NCBI RefSeq assembly: GCF_031179285.1
Contig: NZ_JAPSHY010000004.1
Coordinates: forward strand, 1 to 64,000
From: Microbacterium sp.
Lineage (GTDB): Bacteria > Actinomycetota > Actinomycetes > Actinomycetales > Microbacteriaceae
DNA length: 64,000 nt
Reading direction: 5' to 3'
Shown: positions 30,303-38,901 of the stretch, piece by piece
Layout of the letters: each line of letters opens with the position of its first letter
How positions within the stretch are numbered: the first letter of the stretch is position 1
Translations under genes and position numbers: made by a program
Notes under the pieces: model-generated
What the model saw: only the letters and a program-made list of their open reading frames with translations
Told to the model about the DNA's origin: nothing
The model's database searches: none

Positions 30303-32353
30303 CAGGTTTCCAGGCCTCGGCGCTTGAGCAGCGGTGCGATCTCGGCATCCCGCCCGCGGAAGTCCCGATAGGCCGCGAGCGGATCCTTCGATCCGCCGAC
30401 GCCGAGCAACCGTGAGCGGAAGCGGTCGCCGTTCTCCCGCCTGAGTCCACCGTTCTCCCGAAACCAGTCGACGGTGTCGGCGTCGAGGACCTCGCTCCAG
30501 ATGTACGAGTAATAGCCGGCACTGTAGCCGCCGGAGAACACGTGCGCGAAGTAGGGCGAGGAGTAGCGGGTGGGAACGGCGGGATCATCCAGTCCGATGT
30601 CAGCGAGCGCGTCGGCTTCGAAAGCGGCGACATCGTCGACCGTGTCGGATGCCGAAAGGCGGTGCCATGCTTGATCGAGCCAGGCCGCAGCCAGGTATTC
30701 GCTCGTCGCGTGCCCCTGATTGAACGTCTGCGTCGCCCGCAGCCGCTCCACGATCGCAGCACCCAGCTTCTCGCCCGTCTCGTGGTGCCTGGCGTAGTTG
30801 TCGAGCACCTCCGGCCAGAGGATCCACATCTCGTTGACCTGGCTCGGGAACTCGACGAAATCGCGAAACACGTTCGTCCCGGCGAAGTGCGGATAGGTGA
30901 CGGTTGCGAACAGGCCGTGCAGCGCGTGACCGAACTCGTGGAACAGAGTCGTCACCTCATCGAGTGTGAGCAGGGTCGGCTCCCCGTCGGCCGGCTGCGG
31001 GACGTTGAGGTTGTTCACGACGACAGGAGCACTCGCGCGAAGGCGGGACTGGCTCACGATGGAGTTCATCCACGCACCGCCGCGCTTTGTGTCGCGGGTA
31101 TAGAGATCGAGCACGTAGAGACCCACGGCAGCGCCGTCTTCGTTGTGGACCTCGAACACACGTGCCCCCGGGTGATAGGCGGTCAGATCACGGCGTTCGG
31201 TGAAGGTCACCCCGTACAGCCTCGTCGCCGCGTAGAACACGCCGTCGTGCAGCACGCGCTCCGCCTCGAACCATGGCCGAAGCGCGCTCGTGTCGATCGC
31301 GTAGCGGGCGGACCGGACCAGCTCGGTGTAGTACGCCCAGTCGTGAGCCTCGACCTCGAACGGTTCGGGCTCGGTCTCATCGACGACCGCCTGCAGCGAT
31401 TGCTTCTCTGCCGCGGCGTTGCGCGCGGCCGGCACGGCGAGCTCGCGCAGCATCCGCTCGACGGCCAGCGGATTGCCTGCCGTCTCATCCGCGGTGACGT
31501 ACGCCGCGTGCGAATCGTAGCCGAGCAGTGCCGCACGCTCGGCGCGAAGTCGCGCGATCTCGGTGAGCACCGGGCGGTTGTCGTTGCCGTTGTCCCGCGA
31601 TCCTCGAGCGCGTGATGCGTCGAGAATCCGGCGACGCGACCCACGGTCTCGCAGCTGAGCCAGGTACGGATGACCGGTGAACAGCGGAAGGGGTACGAGG
31701 AAGCGTCCCGCAAGCCCCCGCTCGTCGGCGGCACGCGCGGCCGCGGAGATCTCGCCGGCTGCGAGCCCGTCGAGCTCTTCTGCGGTGTCGAACACCACGG
31801 CGAGCTCGTTCGTGTCTGCGAGGAGGTTTCGCTCGAAGAGGTTGCTGAGGGTGGACAGTCGCTGATTCAGTTCGGTCAGACGGGCCTTGGCGGCGTCATC
31901 GAGTCTCGCTCCGGCGTGCGACATCTCGCGATGGTGGCGCTCGACGAGATACCGCTGCTCCGCGTCGAGCGGCAGCGAGTCCAACTGTGCGTGGACCTGC
32001 TGCACTCGCCGGTACAGCTGTCCGTTCAGCGTGATCGCATCCCGGTGCGCTGCCATCAGGGGCGCCAGTTCCGAGTCGACCTCCTGGATCTGCGGCGTCG
32101 CATCGGCGGAACTGACGGTGTAGAACACATGAGCGACGCGGTCGAGCAGCTCTCCCGACCGTTCCAGCGCTTCGATTGTGTTCTCGAAAGTCGGCACCGA
32201 ACGGACCTTGATAATCCGATCGATCTCGCGTCGATGCTCTTCGAACGCGATACGGAACGCGGGAAGGTAATGCTCGTGACGGATTGCGCTGTAGTCCGGA
32301 AGGCCGTGGGGGAGATGTGAGGGCAGCAGCAGGGGATTCGTGGCGTCGGTCAT
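30302..32353 (-). CDS. dcp: M3-family oligopeptidase (peptidyl-dipeptidase Dcp-like)
   Basis: M3 zinc peptidases degrade cytoplasmic oligopeptides; Dcp removes C-terminal dipeptides. The 683-aa protein has HEFGH at 472-476 in LFHEFGHALHG and a downstream Glu-bearing helix (FPSQVNEMW). Its length and N-terminal half (SGELLDRVAHVFYTVSSADAT) resemble E. coli Dcp (681 aa). No signal peptide is seen. The start codon has TAGGCT exactly 6 nt upstream and no Shine-Dalgarno, so a leaderless transcript is likely. Confidence 0.92.
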   Translation of the reverse strand: MTDATNPLLLPSHLPHGLPDYSAIRHEHYLPAFRIAFEEHRREIDRIIKVRSVPTFENTIEALERSGELLDRVAHVFYTVSSADATPQIQEVDSELAPLMAAHRDAITLNGQLYRRVQQVHAQLDSLPLDAEQRYLVERHHREMSHAGARLDDAAKARLTELNQRLSTLSNLFERNLLADTNELAVVFDTAEELDGLAAGEISAAARAADERGLAGRFLVPLPLFTGHPYLAQLRDRGSRRRILDASRARGSRDNGNDNRPVLTEIARLRAERAALLGYDSHAAYVTADETAGNPLAVERMLRELAVPAARNAAAEKQSLQAVVDETEPEPFEVEAHDWAYYTELVRSARYAIDTSALRPWFEAERVLHDGVFYAATRLYGVTFTERRDLTAYHPGARVFEVHNEDGAAVGLYVLDLYTRDTKRGGAWMNSIVSQSRLRASAPVVVNNLNVPQPADGEPTLLTLDEVTTLFHEFGHALHGLFATVTYPHFAGTNVFRDFVEFPSQVNEMWILWPEVLDNYARHHETGEKLGAAIVERLRATQTFNQGHATSEYLAAAWLDQAWHRLSASDTVDDVAAFEADALADIGLDDPAVPTRYSSPYFAHVFSGGYSAGYYSYIWSEVLDADTVDWFRENGGLRRENGDRFRSRLLGVGGSKDPLAAYRDFRGRDAEIAPLLKRRGLET

Positions 32354-32359
32354 CCTTCG

Positions 32360-32365
32360 AGCCTA
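32360..32365 (-). promoter_or_regulatory. -10 box of dcp (TAGGCT, 6 nt from ATG)
   Basis: On the minus strand TAGGCT is followed by CGAAGG and the dcp ATG. This predicts transcription from the start codon. Confidence 0.55.
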
Positions 32366-32424
32366 GGGGTGCGCCGTTCGCCGCCGAGTGGGACCAGCGC
32401 AGCGCCTCGTCTCCGAACCACACC

Positions 32425-32501
32425 TTGCGAAGAACTCTTGCAAAGCAGCTCTTGCAAAGAAACTCTTGCAAAGAAGTGTTTGCAAAGGTATCGTTGCGTA
32501 C
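32425..32501. repeat. Six-copy TTGCAAAG array with 14-bp period, overlapping the HTH-gene promoter
   Basis: TTGCGAAG at 32425 is followed by TTGCAAAG at 32438, 32452, 32466 and 32480, and by a degenerate TTGCGTAC at 32494. Spacings are 13, 14, 14, 14 and 14 bp. The core TTGCAA is itself palindromic. The array ends at the ATG of the HTH regulator (32502), so it is best read as its multi-copy operator. Confidence 0.8.
32466..32494 (+). promoter_or_regulatory. Promoter of the HTH regulator: TTGCAA-N17-TATCGT
   Basis: The fourth repeat supplies a -35 (TTGCAA, 32466-32471). After 17 bp comes TATCGT (32489-32494), and 7 nt later the ATG. No Shine-Dalgarno is present, so the mRNA is predicted to be leaderless. 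Confidence 0.6.
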
Positions 32502-33140
32502 ATGACGAACGACGAGCAGATCCGCACCCTGGATGCCAGCGCGCTGAAGGCGCTGGCCCACCCTCTGCGGGTACGGATCTTCGACCTGCTGAGCGTGCGC
32601 GGACCGCAGACCGCGAGCTCGCTGGCGGCTCTGGTCGGCGAGACATCGGGATCCACCAGCTATCACCTCCGGGCACTTGCGGCACACGACCTCATTCGTG
32701 AGGTCGAGGGGCGCGGCACGGCACGGGAGCGCTGGTGGGAGCGACCGAAGGGACGCATCGACTTCCCCGGTCCCGACGACACGATGACGCCATCGAACCG
32801 CGCGGCCGCACAGATCGTCACCAGCGAGTTCTTCCGGCTGCGACACGAGACGCTCATGGAGTACGTCAATCGCTCCCAAGCCGATGAGCCGGAGGAGTGG
32901 CGCGACGCCGGACTGGTGATCACCACCAGCCTGGATATGACCGCCACGCAGGTTGCGCAGCTGCGCGAGGAGTTGAACGCACTCGTCGACAGCGCCATCG
33001 CCCGTTTCCGGGGACAGACGGGGCCCGACGTGCGTCGGATCTCGCTGCGAACCGAGATCTTCGACCTGCCGAGCACCGCGAAGACGAAGACAGCGGAGGG
33101 ATCGTCCGAATCCCTCGCGACGGAATCGGAGGAATCATGA
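32502..33140 (+). CDS. ArsR-like winged-helix transcriptional regulator
   Basis: The 212-aa protein has an N-terminal ArsR-type winged helix (LKALAHPLRVRIFDLLSVRGPQTASSLA, then TSYHLRALAAHDLIREV; residues about 13-75). A helical C-terminal half may carry dimer or ligand sites. No metal-binding Cys cluster of classical ArsR sensors is seen. The start lies at the end of the repeat array, which is presumably its own operator. Many actinobacterial relatives sit beside an MFS transporter; here the overlapping partner is a 72-aa protein instead. Confidence 0.88.
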   Translation: MTNDEQIRTLDASALKALAHPLRVRIFDLLSVRGPQTASSLAALVGETSGSTSYHLRALAAHDLIREVEGRGTARERWWERPKGRIDFPGPDDTMTPSNRAAAQIVTSEFFRLRHETLMEYVNRSQADEPEEWRDAGLVITTSLDMTATQVAQLREELNALVDSAIARFRGQTGPDVRRISLRTEIFDLPSTAKTKTAEGSSESLATESEES

Positions 33141-33355
33141 CCAGCGTCACTGTGCACATCACCGCGCCGACCCCGGTGGAGCTCGGCGTCCTTCGCGTGG
33201 CCCATCGGCTCACCGCCTTCGTCGAGCAGCGGGTGGAGCGACGAGCCGAACGGCGCCTCATCGCCCTGGACCTGCTCCGCCAACAGCAGACGAGCCGGCA
33301 CGACCCGCACGCTGTCGATCACGCGCTGGCGCAGCTGGGCCTGCCGGAGCGCTGA
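33137..33355 (+). CDS. 72-aa protein coupled to the HTH regulator, unknown function
   Basis: A small basic protein with an N-terminal beta-like stretch (SVTVHITAP) followed by an amphipathic helix rich in Arg (VEQRVERRAERRLIALDLLRQQ, about residues 29-50). Not recognised. The ATG overlaps the regulator stop (ATGA), so the two are translated together. It could bind the regulator or nucleic acid; neither can be shown from sequence. Confidence 0.7.
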   Translation: MTSVTVHITAPTPVELGVLRVAHRLTAFVEQRVERRAERRLIALDLLRQQQTSRHDPHAVDHALAQLGLPER

Positions 33356-33369
33356 CCGGGCGACAGTGC

Positions 33370-33585
33370 TCAGTCCTCGAACGGGCGCGCCACCACCTCG
33401 CCCGACGAGGTCTGCAGCACTTCCCATCCGGCGTCGAGTTCGGCTGTCGCGCGGCCTTCGAGCCACGTCAGTGTCCAGTGTCCGCTGAGCCCTCTGGCCT
33501 CGACCGCTGCGATGGCGGGGCGCAGGAGCGCAGGCACGGAGGCGGGTGGTTCGGCGCCGGTCGCCCATCGGGTGCCGAGTTGCAT
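33370..33585 (-). CDS. Small conserved-looking protein coupled to valS, unknown function
   Basis: A 71-aa acidic protein with a Trp-rich, beta-like core (GHWTLTWLEGRATAELDAGWEVLQTSSGE). No family recognised and no signal peptide. The ATG overlaps the valS stop by one base, so it is probably translated from the valS mRNA. It is convergent with the HTH partner gene, 14 nt away. Confidence 0.65.
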   Translation of the reverse strand: MQLGTRWATGAEPPASVPALLRPAIAAVEARGLSGHWTLTWLEGRATAELDAGWEVLQTSSGEVVARPFED

Positions 33586-36200
33586 CAGGGCTCCTCCGCC
33601 GGTGCGAGCTCGATCGCCGTGACGGCGAAGTCCGCGGCCTCGGTGAATTCCAGATCGACGATCCGGCCGACGGCCCGCAGGTCGTCGGCGGCGGCGCGCA
33701 GCGCATCGAGCTTCGCCGCCGGCGCGGCGATGGCCGCGCGGGACACCGGCGTCTTCTGCGAAGCCTTCGCCTCCGTCTTCGCCCTCCGGATGCCGATGAG
33801 CGCCTCGCTCGCGGCGCTCAGCACGGCGGGGTCACCATCGATCCCCAGGGGATCCGGCCATGCGGCGGTGTGCACCGAGCCCTCCTCGAACCACGACCAC
33901 GCCTCCTCCGTGGCGAAGGACAGCACCGGTGCGAGCAGCCGCAGCAGCGACGACAACGCCAGACGCAGGGCGAGGGCCGCAGAGGCCTGTCCGACGTCGG
34001 CCTGGTTGTATGCGCGCTCCTTCACGAGCTCCAGGTAGTCGTCGCAGAAAGTCCAGAAGAACGCCTCCGTCACTTCGAGCGCACGTGCCTGGTCGTAGTT
34101 CTCGAACGCCTTCGTCGCGTCGCGGATCACGCCGTCGAGCGCCGTCAGCATCGACGCATCCAGCGCGTGCGTGACCTGAGCGCCTTCGGGAACCGGGAAC
34201 GACAGCACGAACTTGGCGGCGTTGAGCACCTTGATGGCAAGGCGGCGGCCGATCTTCACCTGCGTGGGATTCTGCGGGTCGAAGGCGGCGTCCATACCGA
34301 GACGGCTGGATGCAGCCCAATAGCGCACGGCGTCGGATCCGTGACTTGCGAGGATGTCTGCGGGGGTGACCACGTTGCCCTTGGACTTCGACATCTTCTT
34401 GCGGTCGGGGTCGACGATGAAGCCACTGATTGCGGCATTGCGCCACGGCGCACGGCCGTCTTCGAGAGTCGAGCGGAGCATGGTCGAGAAGAGCCAGGTC
34501 CGGATGATGTCCTGCCCCTGCGGTCGCAGGTCGAAGGGAGCGGTGAGGTTCCACAGTTCCTCGTCGCGCTGCCAGCCGGCCGCGAGCTGAGGGGTGAGTG
34601 AAGAGGTCGCCCACGTGTCGAGGATGTCGGCCTCGGCATCGAACCCGCCGGGCGCCCCGCGCTGGTCCTCGGTGTAGCCGGCCGGCGCATCGATGGTCGG
34701 GTCGATGGGAAGGGCTGCCGCGTCGGGCACGAGCACGCGGTCGTAGTCACGGTCGCCGTTCTCATCCAGCGCGTACCAGAGTGGGATCGGCACGCCGAAG
34801 AACCGCTGGCGCGACACCAGCCAGTCGCCCGTGAGACCTCCCACCCAGTTCTCGTAGCGAACCCGCATGAAGTCGGGGTGCCAGGACAGCTCCTTGCCGC
34901 GGCCGATGAGCTCGTCGCGCAGGTGCCCGTCGCGCGCACCGTTGCGGATATACCACTGGCGGGTGGAGACGATCTCGAGCGGACGGTCGCCCTTCTCGAA
35001 GAACTTCACGGCATGGTTGAAAGGCTTGCCGACAGCGGTCATGTCGCCGGTCTCCTGCAGCTTCTCCACGATCGCCTTGCGCGCGCTGAACACCGTCTTA
35101 CCCGCGAGGTTGTCGGCATACCAGGAGGCGGCGTCCTGATCGGCGACGGACGACGGTGCCGACGGGAGAAAGCGGCCGTCGAGACCGATCGTGGTCATGT
35201 TCGGCAGGTGCTCGCCCCCGGCCGTGCGCAGCTCCCGCCACCAGATGATGTCGGTCACGTCGCCGAAGGTGCAGACCATGGCGGCACCGGTGCCCTTGTC
35301 GGGCTGAGCGAGGTGATGCCCGTGGATCTCGATCTCGGCACCGAAGAACGGAGTCTTCACCTTCGTGCCGATGAGGTGTTTGTGAGGCCCGTCCGGGTGC
35401 GTCACGATCGCGATGCAGGCCGGCAGCAGCTCTGGCCGCGTCGTGTCGACGGCGATCGAACCGGAGCCGTCCGCGAACGGGAACGCGATGGTGTGGAACG
35501 CCGCCTGCTGGTCGCGGTCCTCGAGCTCCGCCTGGGCGATCGCGGAGCGGAAGTCGATGTCCCACAGCGTCGGAGCCAATGCCTGGTACGCCTCACCACG
35601 CTCGATGTTGCGCAGGAAGGCGAGCTGGCTCTGCCGGATCGCGTCGTCCGAGATCGTGCGATACGTCTGGGTCCAGTCGACGCTCAACCCGAGCTGGCGG
35701 AACAGCGCTTCGAACTGCTTCTCGTCTTCGACGGTCAGGCGCTCGCACAGTTCGATGAAGTTGCGCCGGCTGATCGGCACCTGGTCGGCGGCTCGGCTGG
35801 ACTTGTTGTCGCCGCCTTCGAACGGGGGAGTGAAGTCGGTATCGTACGGCAGCGAGGGGTCGCAGCGCACGCCGTAGTAGTTCTGCACACGGCGCTCGGT
35901 CGGCAGGCCGTTGTCGTCCCACCCCATCGGGTAGAACACCGTCTTCCCGCGCATCCGCTCGAAGCGGGCCTTCACATCGGTGTGGGTGTAGGAGAAGACG
36001 TGACCGATGTGCAGGCTTCCGGATGCCGTCGGGGGCGGCGTGTCGATCGAGTAGACGCCCTCGCGTCCCACGGCGGCGGCGCGGACGCGGTCGAACAGAT
36101 ACGTGCCCTGCTCCGACCATGCGGAGTCCCACTTCGCTTCGAGGCCTTCGAGTGCGGGCTTGTCGGGAATCTGGCCGAGCGCCGGTTCGGAAGCAGGCAT
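33585..36200 (-). CDS. valS: Valyl-tRNA synthetase
   Basis: ValRS charges tRNA-Val. The 871-aa class Ia synthetase has HIGH at 64-67 and KMSKS at 602-606, the CP1 editing domain between them, the anticodon-binding domain, and a shortened C-terminal coiled coil. A start at 36200 is preferred over the in-frame 36230 because GAGGAG lies 7 nt before it. No T-box leader was found upstream, in contrast to ileS. Confidence 0.96.
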   Translation of the reverse strand: MPASEPALGQIPDKPALEGLEAKWDSAWSEQGTYLFDRVRAAAVGREGVYSIDTPPPTASGSLHIGHVFSYTHTDVKARFERMRGKTVFYPMGWDDNGLPTERRVQNYYGVRCDPSLPYDTDFTPPFEGGDNKSSRAADQVPISRRNFIELCERLTVEDEKQFEALFRQLGLSVDWTQTYRTISDDAIRQSQLAFLRNIERGEAYQALAPTLWDIDFRSAIAQAELEDRDQQAAFHTIAFPFADGSGSIAVDTTRPELLPACIAIVTHPDGPHKHLIGTKVKTPFFGAEIEIHGHHLAQPDKGTGAAMVCTFGDVTDIIWWRELRTAGGEHLPNMTTIGLDGRFLPSAPSSVADQDAASWYADNLAGKTVFSARKAIVEKLQETGDMTAVGKPFNHAVKFFEKGDRPLEIVSTRQWYIRNGARDGHLRDELIGRGKELSWHPDFMRVRYENWVGGLTGDWLVSRQRFFGVPIPLWYALDENGDRDYDRVLVPDAAALPIDPTIDAPAGYTEDQRGAPGGFDAEADILDTWATSSLTPQLAAGWQRDEELWNLTAPFDLRPQGQDIIRTWLFSTMLRSTLEDGRAPWRNAAISGFIVDPDRKKMSKSKGNVVTPADILASHGSDAVRYWAASSRLGMDAAFDPQNPTQVKIGRRLAIKVLNAAKFVLSFPVPEGAQVTHALDASMLTALDGVIRDATKAFENYDQARALEVTEAFFWTFCDDYLELVKERAYNQADVGQASAALALRLALSSLLRLLAPVLSFATEEAWSWFEEGSVHTAAWPDPLGIDGDPAVLSAASEALIGIRRAKTEAKASQKTPVSRAAIAAPAAKLDALRAAADDLRAVGRIVDLEFTEAADFAVTAIELAPAEEP

Positions 36201-36299
36201 GGAGGTCTCCTCAAGCGATGTATGCGGCACTGTGTGAGCGTGCCTGAGTGTGGTTGGTGCGCCCAGTCTAACCGGCGGCCGCCACGAGCGGCGGTGACG

Positions 36300-37118
36300 T
36301 CACGAGGAGGTGAGCTCTTCGCGGATCAGGTCGCCGATGTCTCGCATCGCGGCGAGGACGGCATCGCGGCCGTCTTCACCGCGGTTCCAGTTCGCGAGAA
36401 CCGCGTACGCGATGCGGCGGGTCGGCGACATGACGACTCCCACGTCGGCGCGGACGGTGGACATCGTGCCCGTCTTGTTCCACAGCCAGACCCCGCGATC
36501 GTACGCGTAGTGCGCCAGGGGGTCGAGTCCGAAGGCCGAGGCGACCATCGACAGGTCCATTCCGGCGCCCAGCCAGCGCTGCAGAGTATCCGCGGATGAT
36601 GCGCTGAGATCCTCGGCGCGCACAAGCCGCGAGACGAATCGGACCAACTCCTCCGCTGTCCCGTGCGAGAGGGTGGGCGCGGCGCCGGGCGGACGCGGCC
36701 ACCGGACGATGTCGTCGAGTCCGGAAGCCGTGTAGCCCAGCGAGCGCGTGTGGTCCTGAACGACCGGCAGGCCGACGACCCGGCACAGGGTGTTGGTGGC
36801 TGCGTTGTCGCTGACCGCACCGATGAGAGCTGCGATGTCGTACAGCGACAACTCGCTCGCCTGGAGCAGGTACCACAGCCCAGAGTCGTCCATCCATTCC
36901 ACCGGTCGGCGCGCGACACGTTCCTCGAGGGAGCGGGTGCCGGCGTCGACCTCGGTGAGCAGGCGGTGAAGGAGGAAGATCTTGCCGACGCTGGCCGTGT
37001 TCATCACCGCATCGGGATCGTGGCGGAGCAGCACCCGACCGGAGTCGACGTCGGTCACGAGGATCGACCAGCGGGTGCCGAGGGCCGAAGGCGGGTCGAA
37101 GGTGCCCCAGCCGCTCAT
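36300..37118 (-). CDS. Class A beta-lactamase-fold serine hydrolase 1 (no signal peptide)
   Basis: The 272-aa protein has the penicillin-binding fold motifs SVGK (Ser43, Lys46), SDN (103-105) and KTG (215-217). The omega-loop ExxLN glutamate needed for beta-lactam deacylation in class A enzymes is not found, so antibiotic resistance is unlikely. There is no signal peptide or membrane anchor, so it should be cytoplasmic. It overlaps its paralogue by 4 nt at the end of a peptide-importer operon, suggesting a peptidase or amidase acting on imported D-amino-acid peptides (inference). Confidence 0.82.
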   Translation of the reverse strand: MSGWGTFDPPSALGTRWSILVTDVDSGRVLLRHDPDAVMNTASVGKIFLLHRLLTEVDAGTRSLEERVARRPVEWMDDSGLWYLLQASELSLYDIAALIGAVSDNAATNTLCRVVGLPVVQDHTRSLGYTASGLDDIVRWPRPPGAAPTLSHGTAEELVRFVSRLVRAEDLSASSADTLQRWLGAGMDLSMVASAFGLDPLAHYAYDRGVWLWNKTGTMSTVRADVGVVMSPTRRIAYAVLANWNRGEDGRDAVLAAMRDIGDLIREELTSS

Positions 37119-37948
37119 TTGTCGCCTTCGTGGCGCGGCCGCCCCGTCACATGCGCGCGGATGTGCTCACCGATTGCCCGCATGGCGTCGGTGACAGAAG
37201 CGCGCAGGTCCACCGGCGACCGCTTCCAGTTCGCGGCGACGGCGTACGCGACCGCGGCGGCCGAGCCGCTGAGGTGTCCGACGTCGACCCGAGCGAACCC
37301 GACGCTGCCGGTCTTGTGCCGGAGGGTCATGCCCTGATACTCGGCCTCGGCATGTGCGAGCGGATCGAGCAGGAACGCGTCGGCGACCATCGATGTGTCG
37401 ACGTCTGCGCTCAGCCACGACAGCACCCGGGCCGAGATCCCCGGCGAGAAAGCCTCGCCGGCGCCGAGGCGCCGCATCAGATCGGCGAGTTCCGCCGCCG
37501 TCCCGTAGGAGGGAGTCCAGGGCAGGTCGGGCGTACGCTCGTTGCGGATGTAGTCGTGCAGCGATGTCTGCTCGTAGCCGAGCGCCGGTGCCACCGCGCG
37601 CACGGCGTCGAGACCGCATCGATGGATGAGGGCGTTCGTGGCGAGGTTGTCGCTGACCGCGCCGACGAGGAGAGCCGCATCCTCGATGCAGACGTTCTGA
37701 TTCTTCATCCGGTACAGCAGCCCGGAGTCCTCGACGCGATGCTCTTCCGGGATCACGATGCTCTCGTCTGCGACAAGAGTTCCCTCCTCCAGGCGACGCG
37801 CCACCTCGATCAGCAGGAAGATCTTGCCGATGCTCGCCGTCTCGCACTGCACATGAGGTCCGTGCTCCGCGAGCACGCGGCCGTCGACGGCGTCGACGAT
37901 GCGCACCGACCATGTCGCGCGCGAATCCAGCGGGGGCAGCGTGATCAC
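37115..37948 (-). CDS. Class A beta-lactamase-fold serine hydrolase 2 (no signal peptide)
   Basis: The 277-aa paralogue of the next gene shares the same layout: SIGK (Ser39, Lys42), SDN (99-101) and KTG (212-214), with no ExxLN motif and no export signal. The two proteins align along their whole length, for example VSDN(L/A)ATN and the region before KTG, so they arose by tandem duplication and may form a pair. ATGA-type overlaps join it to the LD-carboxypeptidase and to paralogue 1. Confidence 0.82.
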   Translation of the reverse strand: MITLPPLDSRATWSVRIVDAVDGRVLAEHGPHVQCETASIGKIFLLIEVARRLEEGTLVADESIVIPEEHRVEDSGLLYRMKNQNVCIEDAALLVGAVSDNLATNALIHRCGLDAVRAVAPALGYEQTSLHDYIRNERTPDLPWTPSYGTAAELADLMRRLGAGEAFSPGISARVLSWLSADVDTSMVADAFLLDPLAHAEAEYQGMTLRHKTGSVGFARVDVGHLSGSAAAVAYAVAANWKRSPVDLRASVTDAMRAIGEHIRAHVTGRPRHEGDK

Positions 37949-38901
37949 GCCGGGACTCCGACGGTCAGGAGAGGTTGCTCACCGGTCGCATCGAGCACAC
38001 CGTCGACTCCCAGCGGGATGCTGAGCGCGTCGGGATCGTGACCGAATCCCTGCTCCCACAGGACCGGGATGCCGGCATCACCCAGTTCCTCCTGCATGAG
38101 GGCCCTCACGAGTGCGGGGTCACCGCACTCGTGCCACGAACCCAGCACGATGCCCGCGGCGGCAGAAAGTCGTCCCGCCCGACGCAATTGCGTCAGGTAG
38201 CCGTCCAGGCGATACGGCTCCTCGGTGATGTCCTCGAGGAAGAGGATGCCGCCGGCGGGCGATGCCGACTCCGGCGCGCCGACGGCGGCTGCGAGCAGGC
38301 TCAGGTTCCCTCCGCCGAATCGCCCGACCGCGCGGCCGGGAGCCATCACCTCTGTCTTCGGACCGATCAGAGCACGACCACGCCACGGTTCGAACAGCCA
38401 GCGATGGACGTCGTCGCGGATCGCGGTGGAGTCGCGGAAGACGTTGGTGCCCGCCATCGGGCAGAACAGCGTCGGTACATCGATGTGGGCGCGAACCGCC
38501 TCATGAAGGGCCGTGACGTCGGACGACCCGGTCAGCAGCTTCGGACGCCCGTCCCGGCGCCGAGCCGCCGACCGCATCCGCGTCCAGTCGATCCCGTCCA
38601 GCAGACGCAGTGCGCCGTACCCGCCGCGCACCGTGACGACGGCATCCACGTCGGGATCGAGCCAGGCTGCCACGAGATCCGCTCGCCGATCGTCGTCGGG
38701 GCCCGCGAGGTAGGAGGCACGCGGATGGGGGGTGAGGACGTGCGCGCCGACCTTCACCCGCAGCCCCCAGTCCTCGTAGTACCCGATCGCGCGTTGCAGG
38801 CTCTCTTCGTTTCCGGGGCCTGCGGGAGAGACGAGCGCCACGGTGTCGCCCGGTCGCAGCGGCGCGGTGTCGAGGTACGCCTCGAGTTCCGGTGCGCTCA
38901 C
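37945..38901 (-). CDS. S66-family L,D-carboxypeptidase-like enzyme
   Basis: S66 serine peptidases (LdcA, MccF) cut after a diamino acid before D-Ala, or related amide bonds, in the cytoplasm. The 318-aa protein has the nucleophile elbow GSSDVTALH (Ser127) and the N-terminal VRGGYGALRLLDGID block of the family; Glu and His of the triad should lie in the C-terminal part (FLEDITEEPYRLDG and SWHECGD). The GTG at 38901 overlaps the ABC ATPase gene by 4 nt. Linkage to a peptide importer parallels B. subtilis ykfA. Confidence 0.88.
   Translation of the reverse strand: MSAPELEAYLDTAPLRPGDTVALVSPAGPGNEESLQRAIGYYEDWGLRVKVGAHVLTPHPRASYLAGPDDDRRADLVAAWLDPDVDAVVTVRGGYGALRLLDGIDWTRMRSAARRRDGRPKLLTGSSDVTALHEAVRAHIDVPTLFCPMAGTNVFRDSTAIRDDVHRWLFEPWRGRALIGPKTEVMAPGRAVGRFGGGNLSLLAAAVGAPESASPAGGILFLEDITEEPYRLDGYLTQLRRAGRLSAAAGIVLGSWHECGDPALVRALMQEELGDAGIPVLWEQGFGHDPDALSIPLGVDGVLDATGEQPLLTVGVPA

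Noticed and set aside
32425..32501. Possible small CRISPR or plasmid-iteron array
   Set aside because: Repeats are only 8 bp with 6-bp spacers, no cas or rep genes are present, and the array overlaps a promoter. An operator is the better reading.
36300..37948. Beta-lactam resistance genes
   Set aside because: SxxK, SDN and KTG are present, but the ExxLN deacylation motif and any export signal are missing, and the operon context is peptide uptake.
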